Below are positions 23,030-34,448 of a stretch of 64,000 bases of DNA, in pieces. The stretch is taken from positions 50,302,986 to 50,366,985 of the forward strand of contig OW804097.1 in assembly GCA_942159475.1 (NCBI GenBank), read 5' to 3'. The notes under the pieces were generated by a model that saw only the letters and a list, made by a program, of their open reading frames with translations, was not told the DNA's origin and searched no databases. A program made the translations under genes and the position numbers. This DNA comes from Sthenelais limicola (taxonomy: Eukaryota > Annelida > Polychaeta > Phyllodocida > Sigalionidae). How positions within the stretch are numbered: the first letter of the stretch is position 1; each line of letters begins with the position of its first letter.

Positions 23030-24851
23030 GTTATTGAAACTGTAATTATTCATAATTTACATATATTATTTATAAATATGTAACATGTACAAATTGTTTT
23101 AAACTCGTTGGTATAACACTAAGTAAATAAGTACATCATCCTTTGTAAATGTTAATGGGCGAGTGTTCAATATGTAACAAATCAATCTGAGTAAAAGCTT
23201 ATGAGTTGACACTCGTTGGTTAAACTAGTCACATCGATTCCATTAAACATAATATACGTTCCTACCCAGTTTGAGTAGAACAGCTGACTTAATTATTGAG
23301 CATAGACAGCTGTCAACAGTAAGGTCGTCAGTGGAGATAATGTACATTATATCCCAATATATAGCTTCAAGAGAATTCTCTGGTAGTGAAGTATACAGGG
23401 TACAAACAGATTTGCAATATATTTGCAATATATAATCCAACAGTTATAAACGGAAACACAGTGAGAAGGTAAAGTTAAAGCACAATGTAATAATTTATAT
23501 ATAGGCGATTTTAGTTTTCAAACTTGTATTTAGACATAATGTACTTATACCATGTACAAATTTTATACAAAGCATCGGATCTTGATGTTATCTAGACCTC
23601 TTGATTCTGGGCATCACCACTGAAATGTAAAATATATTCATCATGCGTATGTTGCTAAATACAGTTTCACTTCATAGAATCGATATGGATACTTTTGTTC
23701 TTTTTCTACCATTTATTATTTCAGTAAATACTTATAAATTTAGGAATTAATTCAGGATACAAAGAAAACCGTTCTTTGAAACAAGACTGTTTTAGTTAAT
23801 TTGTATAAACCTTCTGAATAAAGATTTTGTTTTAAAAAAAATATCAATAATTATGTTATACATATGAATTATTATTTTTTTCATTCAGTTGATTAAATGA
23901 AACATCATGTAAATAAGTCTTTGTCATTTAGCTTATAGTGAACCATCACCACGGGATGTTGAGGCTATAAAAAAACTTGTCAAAAGATTTTAAAAAAAAT
24001 CAGCGTAATCGGCGTAATCACTGGTGACAATTTTAGGGCCGCTATGTACTAAGGTTATAGGACTCAATGAAAAGTTCACATTTCCCTAAGTGCAAAATGA
24101 ATATGCACATATCTTATATCAAATGGAAGCTCTGGAACTCAGGAAATCGATTATAGGTGTGGGCTCACTGTTAAATACATTTATCTGGCTGAAATCGGCG
24201 CGCGTAATTAATTGGTGTAATCACCGGTGACAATTTTAGGGCTGCTATGCACTAAGGTTATAGGGCTCAGTGAAAAGTTCACATTTCCCTGAATACTTTA
24301 TCAATCTGCACATATCTTATATCAAATGAAAGCTCTGGTACTGAGGAATTAGATTATAATAGTAAGCTCCCTCTTAAAGACATTAAACCGACCGGATTCG
24401 GCGCGTGTAACTGGTCATCGAAATACAAATTAGGGGCGTATTTTCTCGTTGACGCAATTTGTACAGTTCTATTATTTAATTCTTATTGAACATTAAGTTC
24501 CCCAAAGAAAAAAATTAAATGCAATAGATAAGCTATATCGGTATACAAATACAATTTATTTGGAACAATGCTGATATGTCATAATTAAGCGATTTCCAGT
24601 ACAGGAATGTTACAGATTAACAAGAGGTTAGAACTACAAGTGTGATTTAATGGCTCAAGTTTACACTTAATTTTGTATCCAACAAGCAGCCGCAGATTTA
24701 GACCAATCAGAGACATGTTTACATTGCAGTTACATCAGCGGCCACGCCTTTTTGTTCTAACGCATACAGAATCTACAACACTATTAAATGAGTGTATTCT
24801 TCACGTTTGAAAGTGAATAACCCATTCAGTCGCAGTATAAAGCATTATGAC
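23030..24851. other. Intergenic region between the convergent Harbinger genes
   Basis: The two genes converge here. The main feature is a diverged tandem duplication of about 200 bp: unit 1 at 24000-24186 and unit 2 at 24187-24405, both with GGTGACAATTTTAGGGC and GCACATATCTTATATCAAATG. No coding region is seen. Confidence 0.55.
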
Positions 24852-27800
24852 CTACGTTGTAAGTATTATCCCTGCTGTGTGGGCTTCAATTTCCATCCGA
24901 TCCCTCTGCACGGCCAGTATTCCCCGCAGGATTTTTGTCTGCTCCTCCATGGCCTCTGACATTCGGGCATAGTGCGCCAGCATTTGCTGTCGGTCCTCCT
25001 GCAGTAAACAGTGGTTGGGTTAATGTCATACATTATAAAATCATTATTTAATGTAGAACCTCAAATAAGCATACATAGAGATAATTTAAGACAGTTTAAT
25101 AGACATCTGTGTAAACATTCACACATAATATTGGGCCCATGGAACGGTGGGTACCATACATATTGTCCAATATTTTATATCAGTGTTTTTCTCCAGAATA
25201 ACCTTCTCTAGAATAACTAGGTACATCACCTATAGGAGGATTAACATTACTTGTTGGGTAAATGGACGACTAGGCAGGAAAAACAGGGAAATTATACTAG
25301 CATGTGTTGTTGTGCTGTGCTGTGCTGCACATACGAAATGATTACTATCATGGGGATAGATTTTTTTATATATTATCATTTTGAGCGGAAGTGATTGTAA
25401 CCAACAATCAAGAATACAATATTATACCCAAGTTGGGTGTTGTACATGCTGCAAATGAGTGGATACCTGCCATCGTATCTGGTTGAGTGGATCCACGCAC
25501 AAAAATACAAGCATGTTAAAACTCTGAATTCCCCTATGTGAGATGTGTTGGAATACCTACATTCTGGTCACCACCTTTCCGCCTCTTCTCTGGAGGTGCC
25601 GCAACTTCAGGTTCTAATGATGAAATTCATAACACTTAACTACTTAAGGGTAGCCAGGACTGACAAGCTGTTTCTTTTCAATTTATTTTCATACACCAGG
25701 GAATTACATTCTAAATATGCATAAATAAAGGAGCATTTGGTCTCATTTGGTGTGTATAACTATCAGGATCTGTCTATTATAACGTTTTCTTACCTAATCA
25801 AAATTATATTTCATGTCTCAGTATACTTGATTACTGACTTGATTAATAAAACAATCCTTACCTTCACAAACAGTTTCCTCTGGTGTGGCACAGGCCTCTT
25901 CTCCATTTGGTACACAAGCATCTTCTTCTGGAGCTGTTGAATTGAATTGAATTGAAAAATATTTTATTTGTCAGTAATATAGTAACATTTACATTGAAAA
26001 AGACAAATTGGTTGACAGACTTCTGGGACGATCCCAGTTCTTCCAGGCGTTTCCATGTTTTTGAAGATAAACTATGAGTAAGGCTAGTAGGTATACATGA
26101 TTTCAAATCAAGTTAATCACTTAGTTAATTAATTACATAATTAACTATTACATAATCAACTATTAATTTCCGTTGGTCTACTTTACACATAGGTTAACAT
26201 TTTCTATCAGCATGACTGTGAAGTTTGCTATGGTAACCATACAATACAGTACGATTTTTAACATAGTATGACAAGAACAATAATAATATTAATAATAATA
26301 ACAACAATAATGCAATATAATCGAGACTTATAGGCTTGCATATTGAGTTTCACTCAGTACAAAGTGATATTATATGATATGATATGTTTTTGGTCATAGC
26401 TGGAGTCATACAGTACAGTATGAATTATAGATATAATATGGCCGCAATGACAATAATTAATGCAATAAATCGATTCTACAGGATTCATTGTTTTTAAATC
26501 AGGATATGTAAGTTCATAATATTGAGTTTCACTCAGTACAGAGTGATATTATGACATAGATTTCTGGCCATAGCTGGATCGATATACTTCTGTCCAAGCT
26601 TTACATTCTGGCTGTGAAGTTATTGGCTTAATTAAAAGATTGTGATTTTATTTCATTATTTTGTCACCGTTTCATTTTTCTACACAGGCATCTTTTTTTA
26701 TCATAAAAATGTGTATTAGAAGACAACCCTATTACAACCCTGACTTTGTGTTTTTTTGTGTATTGGACTGTTGTCTAATATGGTGCGAAATCCTGATTAT
26801 GATCTAAATATTCTTCTAGATGATAAAAAATGGTAGGGGTCTTTGTTAAGTACAGCTACCAGTACACAAAGTAAGGAAACAGTTTGAACACAAGTTGCTG
26901 GGGACAGTTGATAGAGTATCATTTTTATGGTGTTAGTATTGTTTCCTTTAATGTAAGCATGAAAGATTACTAACAGATCTTACCTATCGTATCGTCTTGA
27001 CACATTTGCTGCCTCAGGCCCAATGTTCTGTAAGCCCCAGGAACACCTAGGACCAATTAAATTAGATAATTGTATAAAATTTCATATACTCCAGTGAGAA
27101 ACATTTGCTACACGTTTCTTTATTCAAGAGTTGACGATGACAAGAGCTGCCCAGAGGAAAACTATTTGAGATGCTTACCAGACTTTAATACCAGTGATAT
27201 CATCTGCTAAATGATGAATCTGCTAAAACGTCATGATCATAGCATGTATGACTGGCTTGAAAGCGGATAGAATTAAACAGTAAACAAATTTTATCAGTTA
27301 CAATTGAATACCTCAATTTTATTAGGTAAATGATTAAGGGTTTTGAGATTTCACTGTTATTATACTTTGAAGATGGGGAGTAGCTGGTAGATAGGTATAT
27401 AATATTGAGTCAGTTGGTGAGTAGCTCATAAAGAACAGGTCTTAAGCACAAGTACACAACAAATATGACTAACATTTATTCTCTACATCAAGACTCACAT
27501 GCTCAGCAATATGCAGACACACAGAGGGGGCGTGGTACTACCCATGATAGGCTGCACTATCAAGCATGAGTTATCGGGGCGGAGTCCATGCCATACAGAT
27601 GGATAGCATCGCCATATATATGACCTGTCACACCATTCCAAGCTATGATTGGTGCTGTACATCTCTAAAAGCAGCTTCATTTTCTTAATCGCATTACTTG
27701 TAATTGAACTACCATTTAGTGAGATGACTAGATCTCCTTCATTACAATAATAATGGGCTTTTTTCTTGTCTGACATACCTGTCACAGCCACTGGGCCGAT

Positions 27801-28970
27801 GAGGGCTATTACCCTCCTCTCCCACTCACACAGCTGGGTGGGACAGGGACCATTCCCCGTCTTGCTTTCATGCCTCCTGATCTTGTTTTCCTAAGTGATG
27901 AAAACATGACGTAATTATCATAATCTTCTCTTTCATGAGCATTAGTATCAGAGTATAAGACATATTCTTGTGGCATGAGTTTAGAATTTTTTACATCAAT
28001 GCTGTGCAAAAAAAACATTGTGTTATACCTTGTTGTGTCATATCAATAAGTTTCAAATTATAAAGGCTGGCCCACAACTAATTAATCCTGCATTTCTATT
28101 GGCCACAACATTCATGAAGAGAAACGATAATATTGGTTAATTCTACAATAAAAATAAAAGTAAAAATGTTTGAAACACCTACTTTCAGCTTAGTTTCGGA
28201 TTGCATTTTGATCCATTTTTTTTTTAGCTGTTCCAATGTCCTCTGCCCGCCAAAGGCGTTGACTTGAATTAAAATACCTTGCCAAGCCTGTGGATATATT
28301 TATATATATGTTAAAGCTATGAAAATAATCCAGATATCATTTTGAGATAAAATTAAGATTGATAATTTGTGATTGATATTTAAGACATGGGGTAACAGTG
28401 GACAAAACAGAATGAATAATTTCTGATGATTTACTGTATATTTACTTATAAATGTCCGCCGCCCCTAAAACAAGAAAATTAAAAATTATGTACCCTCATT
28501 TTTCGTTCTTTTGTGATGGTGGCCGAAAATGAACCGTTCAGGAGGTCACATACCCCTTCCTCCTCCATGGCATTTACTATTGTCATTTTCTCATCCAATG
28601 TCCAGTTGGGACTTTTTGGCACGGACTAAAAAGAAATACATTAATGATTTGAAGTTCTAAAATTAATCAATTTGGATGGACTAAGAAATATCTCAGTAAC
28701 ATGGCTTACACATATCATTTTACTCCACGATCATTTCTTACACCCTGGAAGACCCTACATTATGTGCATCACCATCTTTTATACACATATCATTTCTTAT
28801 TAAGATAGAATGTAATGAGAGTAAAGTACAACCCCCAATAGTCATATTAATATTAACATTATTACTTGACAGATTTCATGACAATACCTTTTTAACATTA
28901 TTATTTAAGACATTTTAAGAAAATATGACCATACCGTTTTTTTGGGGTCAACACACTGGTTCGCTTCCAT
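24852..28970 (-). CDS. Myb/SANT-like DNA-binding protein of the Harbinger element
   Basis: Seven exons on the minus strand join in phase to a 218-residue protein: 28935-28970, 28494-28625, 28183-28287, 27779-27890, 25862-25933, 25561-25613 and 24852-24998. All introns are GT-AG. The N-terminal half has the trihelix/Myb-SANT signature (WTLDEKMTIVNAM, AWQGILIQVNAFGG, then LEQLKKKWIKMQ). The middle has HESKTGNGP and a conserved WERRVIALIGPVAVTG. A basic KRRK segment suits nuclear import, and the C-terminal helix (ARMSEAMEEQTKILRGIL) suits dimerisation. Family members bind the element's subterminal motifs and bring the transposase to the nucleus. No stop or frameshift was found, in contrast to the ruined transposase. 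Confidence 0.8.
26337..26585. repeat. Diverged tandem duplication in a Myb gene intron
   Basis: ATATTGAGTTTCACTCAGTA followed by AGTGATATTAT and GGTCATAGCTGG occurs at 26340-26405 and again at 26520-26575. An A/T-rich SINE-like tail motif (AATTGAATTGAATTGAA) lies at 25938. Confidence 0.6.
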
Positions 28971-29145
28971 ATTCTGTTAACAAAAAAGTTTAGTTTGATT
29001 GTAGGCATAATAACTCTCTCTTCATATCCCCACTCGCTGCCTCTCTATCTATCTCTCTATCGCTCTCTTTATCATCATGGGTTGTTACTGTCTTTCTATC
29101 TGACTCTCTCTTTCCCTGTTTGCCCCTCGAATGTGAATTTATCTC

Positions 29146-29455
29146 TCCGCATAGTGGGGAGAGAGGAGGGAGAAAGCATGGAGAGAGGGAGCGGGAGCGG
29201 GAGAGAGATAGGAGAGAGGGAGAGGGAGAGGAGAGACAGAGGAGGACAGTGGCGAGAGCTAGAGGGAGAGGAGAGAGGGGGAGGAAATAGAAAGGCCCAA
29301 GGGTGAGAGAAAGAGTGTGGGAGAGAGCGGGGGAAAGCAGGGAGGGAACGAGAGCAGTGAGAAAGAGAAGAGAGAGAGGTTGCTGGACAAAAAAAAGAAG
29401 AGAGAGAGGGAGAGCGGGGAGAGGGAAAGGGAGAAAGAGAGAGCCCCCCCCCCAC
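29146..29455. repeat. GA-rich purine tract
   Basis: The plus strand is about 300 bases of nearly pure purine with GAGAGAGG units, followed by a C run and (CA)n. Open frames on both strands here (up to 157 codons) are serine/leucine or arginine/glutamate low-complexity products and are not genes. Confidence 0.85.
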
Positions 29456-29470
29456 ACACACACACTTAAT

Positions 29471-30229
29471 GCTAAAAAGTGTACACTTTTTTGTTCCCAA
29501 TTTCATGGAGAAAGGGGTCATTTTTCACGACCAAACGTGGTGTAAAATCTCTTTTAACTGGTTCAGTTCTGGCTCAAAACATACATCTGTGTGTGTTGCA
29601 TTGATTAATTAAGTGATGTCCGCATAATGCTGGAAAAGGGGGTATTTTTTTTTACTCACTTTGTGGCACAGAAAAGCATATAATTATGACAGAATTTCCG
29701 CGTCAAGGCAAAATATTTTTTGTTTGTCCAATCAAAGCAATATATTAATAATATTTCATCGGCAGAGCGATGTATAGCCTAGTAATTGGGGAATGATATG
29801 TTATACCTTATTGTGTCTTGGTCCTGGGTATGACCATAAAGTGCCTTTCTGTCTCTTTCTCTCTCTACCTTCTTCTCTATCTCTCTTTCCTGGGTATGAT
29901 CATAAACTGCCTCCCTCTCAGCTCTCCCGCCCTTGATATAATACTTCAAAGTGTTGATAAGGGCGTAAAGCAACCAATCTCACTAACTCACCTTATTGTG
30001 TCATATATCTATGGGCACTTCTCATGAAACGTCACTGAATGCTAGATACATATGGGCACGGAATGTAGGCAAAAACAGAGGGAATTTATATTTGTTTGAC
30101 TCGAAAAACGAAGGCAATTTTTAGGAGAATTTTTCAAAAAGGAGGGGGGTAAAAACTAAAATGCTTTGAAAATTCGTGGAAAGGGGATACTTTTCAAAGG
30201 CTGGAACAAAAAAGTGTACACTTTTTAGC
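29471..30229. mobile_element. Miniature inverted-repeat element, 759 bp
   Basis: The ends are perfect 27-base inverted repeats (29471-29497 and 30203-30229) with the core AAAAAGTGTACACTTTTTTG. The interior also has CCTGGGTATGA repeats and a GA/CT-rich stretch and does not code. It is inserted in the Harbinger right half. Confidence 0.7.
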
Positions 30230-31030
30230 CCTGAGTGGGGGGCCCGGGGAGAGAGGAAGAAAGCAGGTAGAGTGAAGGAGAGAGGAGAGAGAGACAGAAA
30301 GAGTTTCCCAACTTATTACTATTAGAGTACCACAGCTATTCGTAAGAGGAAGATAGCCTACCCAGTCAGTTACATTAATATTCTCGGTAATCAATTTAAA
30401 CAAACTTTGTTTTGTTTAAACATACTCCAGCATTAATGATAGGTTATGCCTACACTACAGCAACTGTAACATTATGACAAGTGACGTCGTAGCCACAACT
30501 GCATATATATATGAAGAAATTACAAACTGGCTAAAAATGATCAATTTTGCCCGATGATATCTCTAGTCAGCATTGGCATAGTGTATTAACCAAAGTACCT
30601 CCCCCCCCCCCCCCACCCCCAACCAACCAACCAACAAGCATCAATTTGTGCGCAACAAATAGGTGATCTGAAGATAATAAAGGCTAAGACTAAACGAAAC
30701 ATGCTACAGCTCTGACTGTGGTGTACAAGAGGGTCGTCGGAAAGGCTAAGCCTAACCCAGCTTGTTATTCCCAATGTTATTCCCGATCGGTGTTTTTGTG
30801 ATAAATGTTGTGTTTCTGCTGATAGTTTTTCAAATATATAGTTTGACTAGACAGATCTTCACATTTTACATCGAATACATATGTTTAAAGCATCTCTAGC
30901 GTGGTTAGTAACATAAAATAGATCAGAATAACTCACCTTTCAGACGTTGACTCTGCGACTTACTGGCTGCGTAGCAGACGATCCTTATGTCAAGGTGAAG
31001 GTCACCAGGCTGTGTCGCTTGAAATCTTTG
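30230..31030. other. Harbinger 5' side, non-coding
   Basis: No gene is recognised. Poly-C at 30599-30616 and (CAAC)n follow. The region upstream of the Myb-like gene start should include its promoter, but no element can be named with confidence. Confidence 0.4.
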
Positions 31031-31039
31031 CCCCAAAGA

Positions 31040-31209
31040 ATCTTTTCCCGCCGTAGGATCGTCCTACGGCGGGTAGGATCTTCCCAGGTAGGATTGTGGT
31101 AGGATCATTTTAGTAATACAGAATTTAGGATTATCCTATATTGCGACAATAATCCTAGCCATAGGATCATCCTACTTTAGGATCATCCTACGTTAGTAAT
31201 ATGCCCCCC
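31040..31209 (-). repeat. Right terminal repeat of the Harbinger element
   Basis: It carries the inverted terminal motif (31188-31209) and a cluster of palindromes: CCCGCCGTAGGA-TCG-TCCTACGGCGGG at 31048-31074, TAGGATTATCCTA at 31126-31138, and TAGGATCATCCTA at 31162-31174 and 31178-31190. Confidence 0.75.
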
Positions 31210-31979
31210 AGTATTGTACCATACGATGGCCATTCTCCCGAACCACCTGCCTCCTTTAATTCTGGGTCCAGGCCGGGGTCTTGTGTACCCCAGTCGATTG
31301 TCCCCCAACTATCTTCAGGAAACAATTCTAGGGTGGAACCGATTTTTCCCGCCATGGTCCCCTTTAGGGATCCTATTATCACGAGCATTCTGAAAATTCT
31401 ATATGAAAGATAAATGGTCAGCAAAACATGTAATATTTCTATCAACCAGAATATTAGTGGCACCTGCGGTGTCTCTGTTAGATCTGTTAGATCTTGCCAT
31501 GCCTTATACTTCCATTCTCCCTCTTGCTCTATGTTATGCTTAATTGCTCTCATAACCTTGTTAACCTCCATTCCCTTTGCGAACTGCTGGGGAGACAGTG
31601 CTGTGAGCATTTGTCCCAATTCCCTTCCCGTAGGTAGGTTCAAGTGTACTAGAAAGATAGTGAGGCTTTCTCCTGAAAAGTTTCCCACTGGTATTCCAAA
31701 GCTTTTTGCAAAGGCTAGATTGAAGCCATGCGCCACTGAGACCTCTACCCTGCTTAACTCTCTACATGTTAATTCTTTGGGTCTTAATCTATGGTGATTT
31801 ATCTGCAGGATGCATCTGCAGGACACTTCGAACACAGAGATCCCTACTATATTGACCTCCCTTGTTTCGTTATTGCATGTCATCAACCCTTTAGGCCCCT
31901 TGTTTATAAGCAAGTACGTTGATCCGGCCACATTCTTAACAACGTCTGGCGCCATTTTCTCTAAGTATATGTCAAACAT
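31210..31979 (-). pseudogene. env: Envelope, C-terminal part with membrane anchor (copy 2)
   Basis: This frame encodes the end of the F-like fusion subunit. A cysteine pair in the context GLMTCNNET and EVSCRCILQ resembles the C-rich loop of errantivirus and baculovirus F proteins. A hydrophobic segment of about 25 residues (31400-31480) then gives the membrane anchor, and a tail of about 60 residues follows. The last codons run into the Harbinger repeat, so the natural terminus is lost. The frame differs from that of the upstream env part, so one frameshift lies near 31985-32010. Confidence 0.6.
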
Positions 31980-32008
31980 GCAATACCTAAGAATATTAGC
32001 GCTATGAT

Positions 32009-32288
32009 CTATAAGAGAGTGATCATGCAGTCCTCTTCTTTTCCTGAATTGTCTATGAAGTTAAATGGACATATGTAACTATCTTTTTTAGTACATTGCG
32101 TTAGTTCAATTGCATCTACTTCCATCAGTTCTCCTGACCTTCGTTTGGCTAGCATGCGTTGAGTGGCTGATCTCAAGCGTGTGCAATCTTCTCGCGAGGC
32201 GTTGTGCACATGTAATGGTGTATCAAATATTTCCATCTCGTACAACTAGAGGGGTTCTGATTCTTCGGCCAGAAAAATTGGCACTAAT
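32009..32288 (-). pseudogene. env: Envelope, central part (copy 2)
   Basis: This is the same reading frame as env exon 2, separated from it by two in-frame TAG codons (at about 32288 and 32237). It encodes a middle part with ICPFNFIDNSGKEEDC. It ends near 32009, where the frame shifts. A 51-base intron between the two TAGs is conceivable (GTATTA to CTCTAG) but shorter than typical animal introns, so decay is the better reading. Confidence 0.5.
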
Positions 32289-32290
32289 AC

Positions 32291-33173
32291 CTAGATGGTG
32301 TCATTAGCCCCAAACTGCACCCCAACGTTCTTATTCCAGTCGATGTATTCTTCTAAAATGCCCAAAGTGCTATTATCCCCCAATGCCTGGCTTATTCTTT
32401 CTTCCCATCCACTTTCCATAAATTCCTTGGCAAGCGACTCGTGTAATTTTCCTTCTCTAAGTGTCTCCAAAATATTGCCTATTATTGTTATATCCTCAAT
32501 ATAGTTTCCTATAGTAAGACACCCCAATATGGACCTCTGGAGTTGTTGTTGGACTATCCCCTGTAATTCTATATCCCCATACATTATGTCTGATAATTGT
32601 GCCGTTTTATTGGCGAACTGCAACCATCTCCCTTCCAATTCATCCATTGCACTGATAGATTCGTTTACATGTGATCTCAAGAACCTAAATATAATGTTGG
32701 AATTGGCCACCAACTTCATTAGAGCCTCGTCCCGTAAGTGTGGGTTTCTTATAATCCCTGGTGCAAGCCTGTGAATAATGTGTCTTTCTACCTTTCTTAG
32801 GTCTGAATTACTTGGAATATCTAACAGATTTCCTAGTGCTTGCCCAAATGGAGATAGTAAATTTCTTTTATTTCTTTTTGAGCGCAGCAAAATCTCTTTC
32901 AAGTGTTTGGCTTGCTCGTACTCCCTTTCCGCCCGTAAGAGCAGCTCCTTTCTATATTCTGCTAGAGACTTTCCTACTTCCTTATACCCCTCTGGCCAAT
33001 TCCCATTTTCTAACTGCACAGGCCCTGGAGGCCGAATTTTCAACTTAGAGCGAAAGCCCAAATTCATTGTTTCCACTCCTGCCAAAAGTGTACCACGACT
33101 TGCGAACACAACTCCATAATTATGTCTGAGGACCGCCACTGTCATGCAACTACATTGCATGCTAAGGATGATC
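32291..33173 (-). pseudogene. env: Envelope exon 2: surface subunit, cleavage site, fusion peptide (copy 2)
   Basis: The exon starts after a T-rich acceptor (AG at 33175-33174). About 80 residues in, a dibasic furin-type site (RSKRNKR) is followed at once by a hydrophobic LLSPFGQALGNLLDI segment and an acidic/helical stretch. This is the layout of F-type class I fusion proteins of errantiviruses, BEL elements and baculoviruses. Helical heptad-like sequence and three N-glycosylation sequons follow. An in-frame TAG ends it at 32291. The role inferred is membrane fusion and entry. The match is by pattern and not by alignment search. Confidence 0.65.
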
Positions 33174-33349
33174 CTAAAAATAAGAAGTTAGCCTATTGGT
33201 AAAGGCACTAATTACCAAGAAAGTCATACTGCTTGCCTACTGGCCCTTCATGGGCGAAATTGAGATTCCCAAATAATTTGTCATCCCAATAAGTTACAAG
33301 TCCCGAAAGCACAAGTGAATATAAAGTTCTTTACAGAAGAGTAACTTAC
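33174..33349 (-). other. Short intron within env
   Basis: It spans 176 bases with GTAAGT at the 5' end and CTTATTTTTAG at the 3' end. The same boundaries are in copy 1 (285-460). It divides the signal peptide from the mature envelope, so the two exons stay in phase. Confidence 0.6.
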
Positions 33350-33369
33350 CCTATCACAAAGCCAATCAT
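33350..33369 (-). CDS. env: Env signal-peptide exon 1 (copy 2)
   Basis: ATG at 33369 opens a 20-base hydrophobic coding exon ending before the GTAAGT donor. It joins exon 2 in phase (GG plus G). Both copies preserve it. The start is chosen because it is the only one giving a secretion signal in front of the F-like ectodomain. Confidence 0.6.
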
Positions 33370-33812
33370 CGTCAAGATTTTGTCAGTATCTTTCGGGTCC
33401 TATATGCAAGTGTATGTTCCCTATCCTCTGATACAAGCGAAGTGATGCTTTCGCCCTGGCTGTGCTGAGCTTAAATATGAAACCAGACCAGTCCAAGGGC
33501 TTGTTCCGTCCCCCCTCCCTCTCCAAGCTTTCTGCTCATCCCACTCTTATGTCAGGGTACGATTGTCCCAGCTCCTGACCTGCCCCCGCTAGAGGAGATT
33601 CTGCATAATCACCACCTAGCCCCCTTAGGTGCATGGGGCCTGCCTTGCAATTTTTAGAACATCCCCCCAACTGCTTGCAAGCCTCTTGTGGGTGCAAAAT
33701 GCTTGAGCCCAATTGTTGCGTCTATTTTTATTTCTCTGCCTGGCTTCATTAGCTCCACCTCCTCGGCATTCCAGACCCGTGTATTAATATCTTGGTTCAT
33801 ATTACACTTACC
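33370..33812 (-). pseudogene. ORF G region, disrupted (copy 2)
   Basis: This is homologous to the open 102-codon ORF G at 494-802 of copy 1 but has about 130 additional bases (33498-33634) that break the frame. The extra segment is C-rich with no clear splice boundaries. Either it was gained here or copy 1 lost it. Confidence 0.45.
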
Positions 33813-33813
33813 T

Positions 33814-34236
33814 CTACTTGCCATGACATATACGTTTCAAGATGTGAAGCCTCAAGAGCGGCACCTCCCAATCCCTCCCCCAATATGTTTCTATTATTAT
33901 CATGTCGTCACCCCTAGTTACCAAGCCTAGATATGTGTCTCCCAATATACCCTTTTCTGACCCATCCAGACCCCTCACGACGTATTGTACCTTCATTTCA
34001 CGGCCCACAAAGCATTCATCGGTCTTATTTTCTAAGTAGCTATTTCGAAGAACCACATACACCTCTCGCAAAATGACATCTCACACCGGAGTATCAAGTT
34101 GCTGACGCGACAAGCTTTCCCCTAACCAGGAATCGGATGCGTGTCCTAACAGACAATGCCCATATTATTTTATCTATCCCTATATTTCATAAAAACAACA
34201 TATAGCGCTTGATTTGTATTCCAATCCCAACCATCC
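33814..34236 (-). CDS. Retroelement small ORF F exon (copy 2)
   Basis: The exon follows a good acceptor, TTGTATTGTTACAG (about 34237), and ends with TAG directly at an AGAGGTAAGT donor (GT at 33811-33810). The 85-codon open part from ATG 34071 includes YVVLRNSYLENKTDECFVG and YWGRDWEVPLL. One in-frame TGA upstream of that ATG is not present in copy 1. No known domain is recognised. Its position just ahead of env, with its own splice sites, suggests an alternatively spliced accessory exon. Confidence 0.45.
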
Positions 34237-34332
34237 CTGTAACAATACAATATCACATGTCGTGGTTCCCTAGCCTGTTCGCCCCCGCATTTTATAGGGG
34301 AGTTATACAACGAACTTCGCAATACCCGATGA

Positions 34333-34448
34333 CTAGACTGGACAATCAATCTCCAAAATAAATTGTGTTGGGCAGCAAGCTGCCCCAAATTTCTTATGAA
34401 TCATAACGTATGTCTCACCTTTATTCCTGCAGGCATCCAGGTAAGTGG
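34333..34448 (-). pseudogene. ORF E 3' end beyond the foldback insert (copy 2)
   Basis: About 37 codons (including YLDACRNKGETYVM) up to a stop at 34333 continue ORF E on the far side of the foldback. A donor-like AAAGGTGAGA lies inside. The same junction exists in copy 1. Confidence 0.45.

Larger units (their letters stand above)
18915..31209. mobile_element. PIF/Harbinger-type transposon, 12.3 kb
   Basis: The ends are inverted copies (GGGGGGCGTATTACTAACG at the left, CGTTAGTAATATGCCCCCC at the right). The element holds the two genes diagnostic of PIF/Harbinger elements: remnants of a HARBI1-like transposase on the plus strand and a Myb/SANT-like protein gene on the minus strand. The size is large for the family because of many internal repeats and small insertions. 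The flanking 3 bp differ (CCT versus AGT), and the two flanks come from different parts of the retroelement, so the junction is not a simple insertion. Confidence 0.75.

Noticed and set aside
28990..29521. Open frames up to 157 codons on both strands
   Set aside because: They lie in a purine tract and encode only serine/leucine/proline or arginine/glutamate low-complexity sequence; frames on both strands are open because of composition.
31201..33119. Plus-strand frames of 65-127 codons opposite env
   Set aside because: They mirror the minus-strand envelope frame, which has recognisable F-like features and splice sites.
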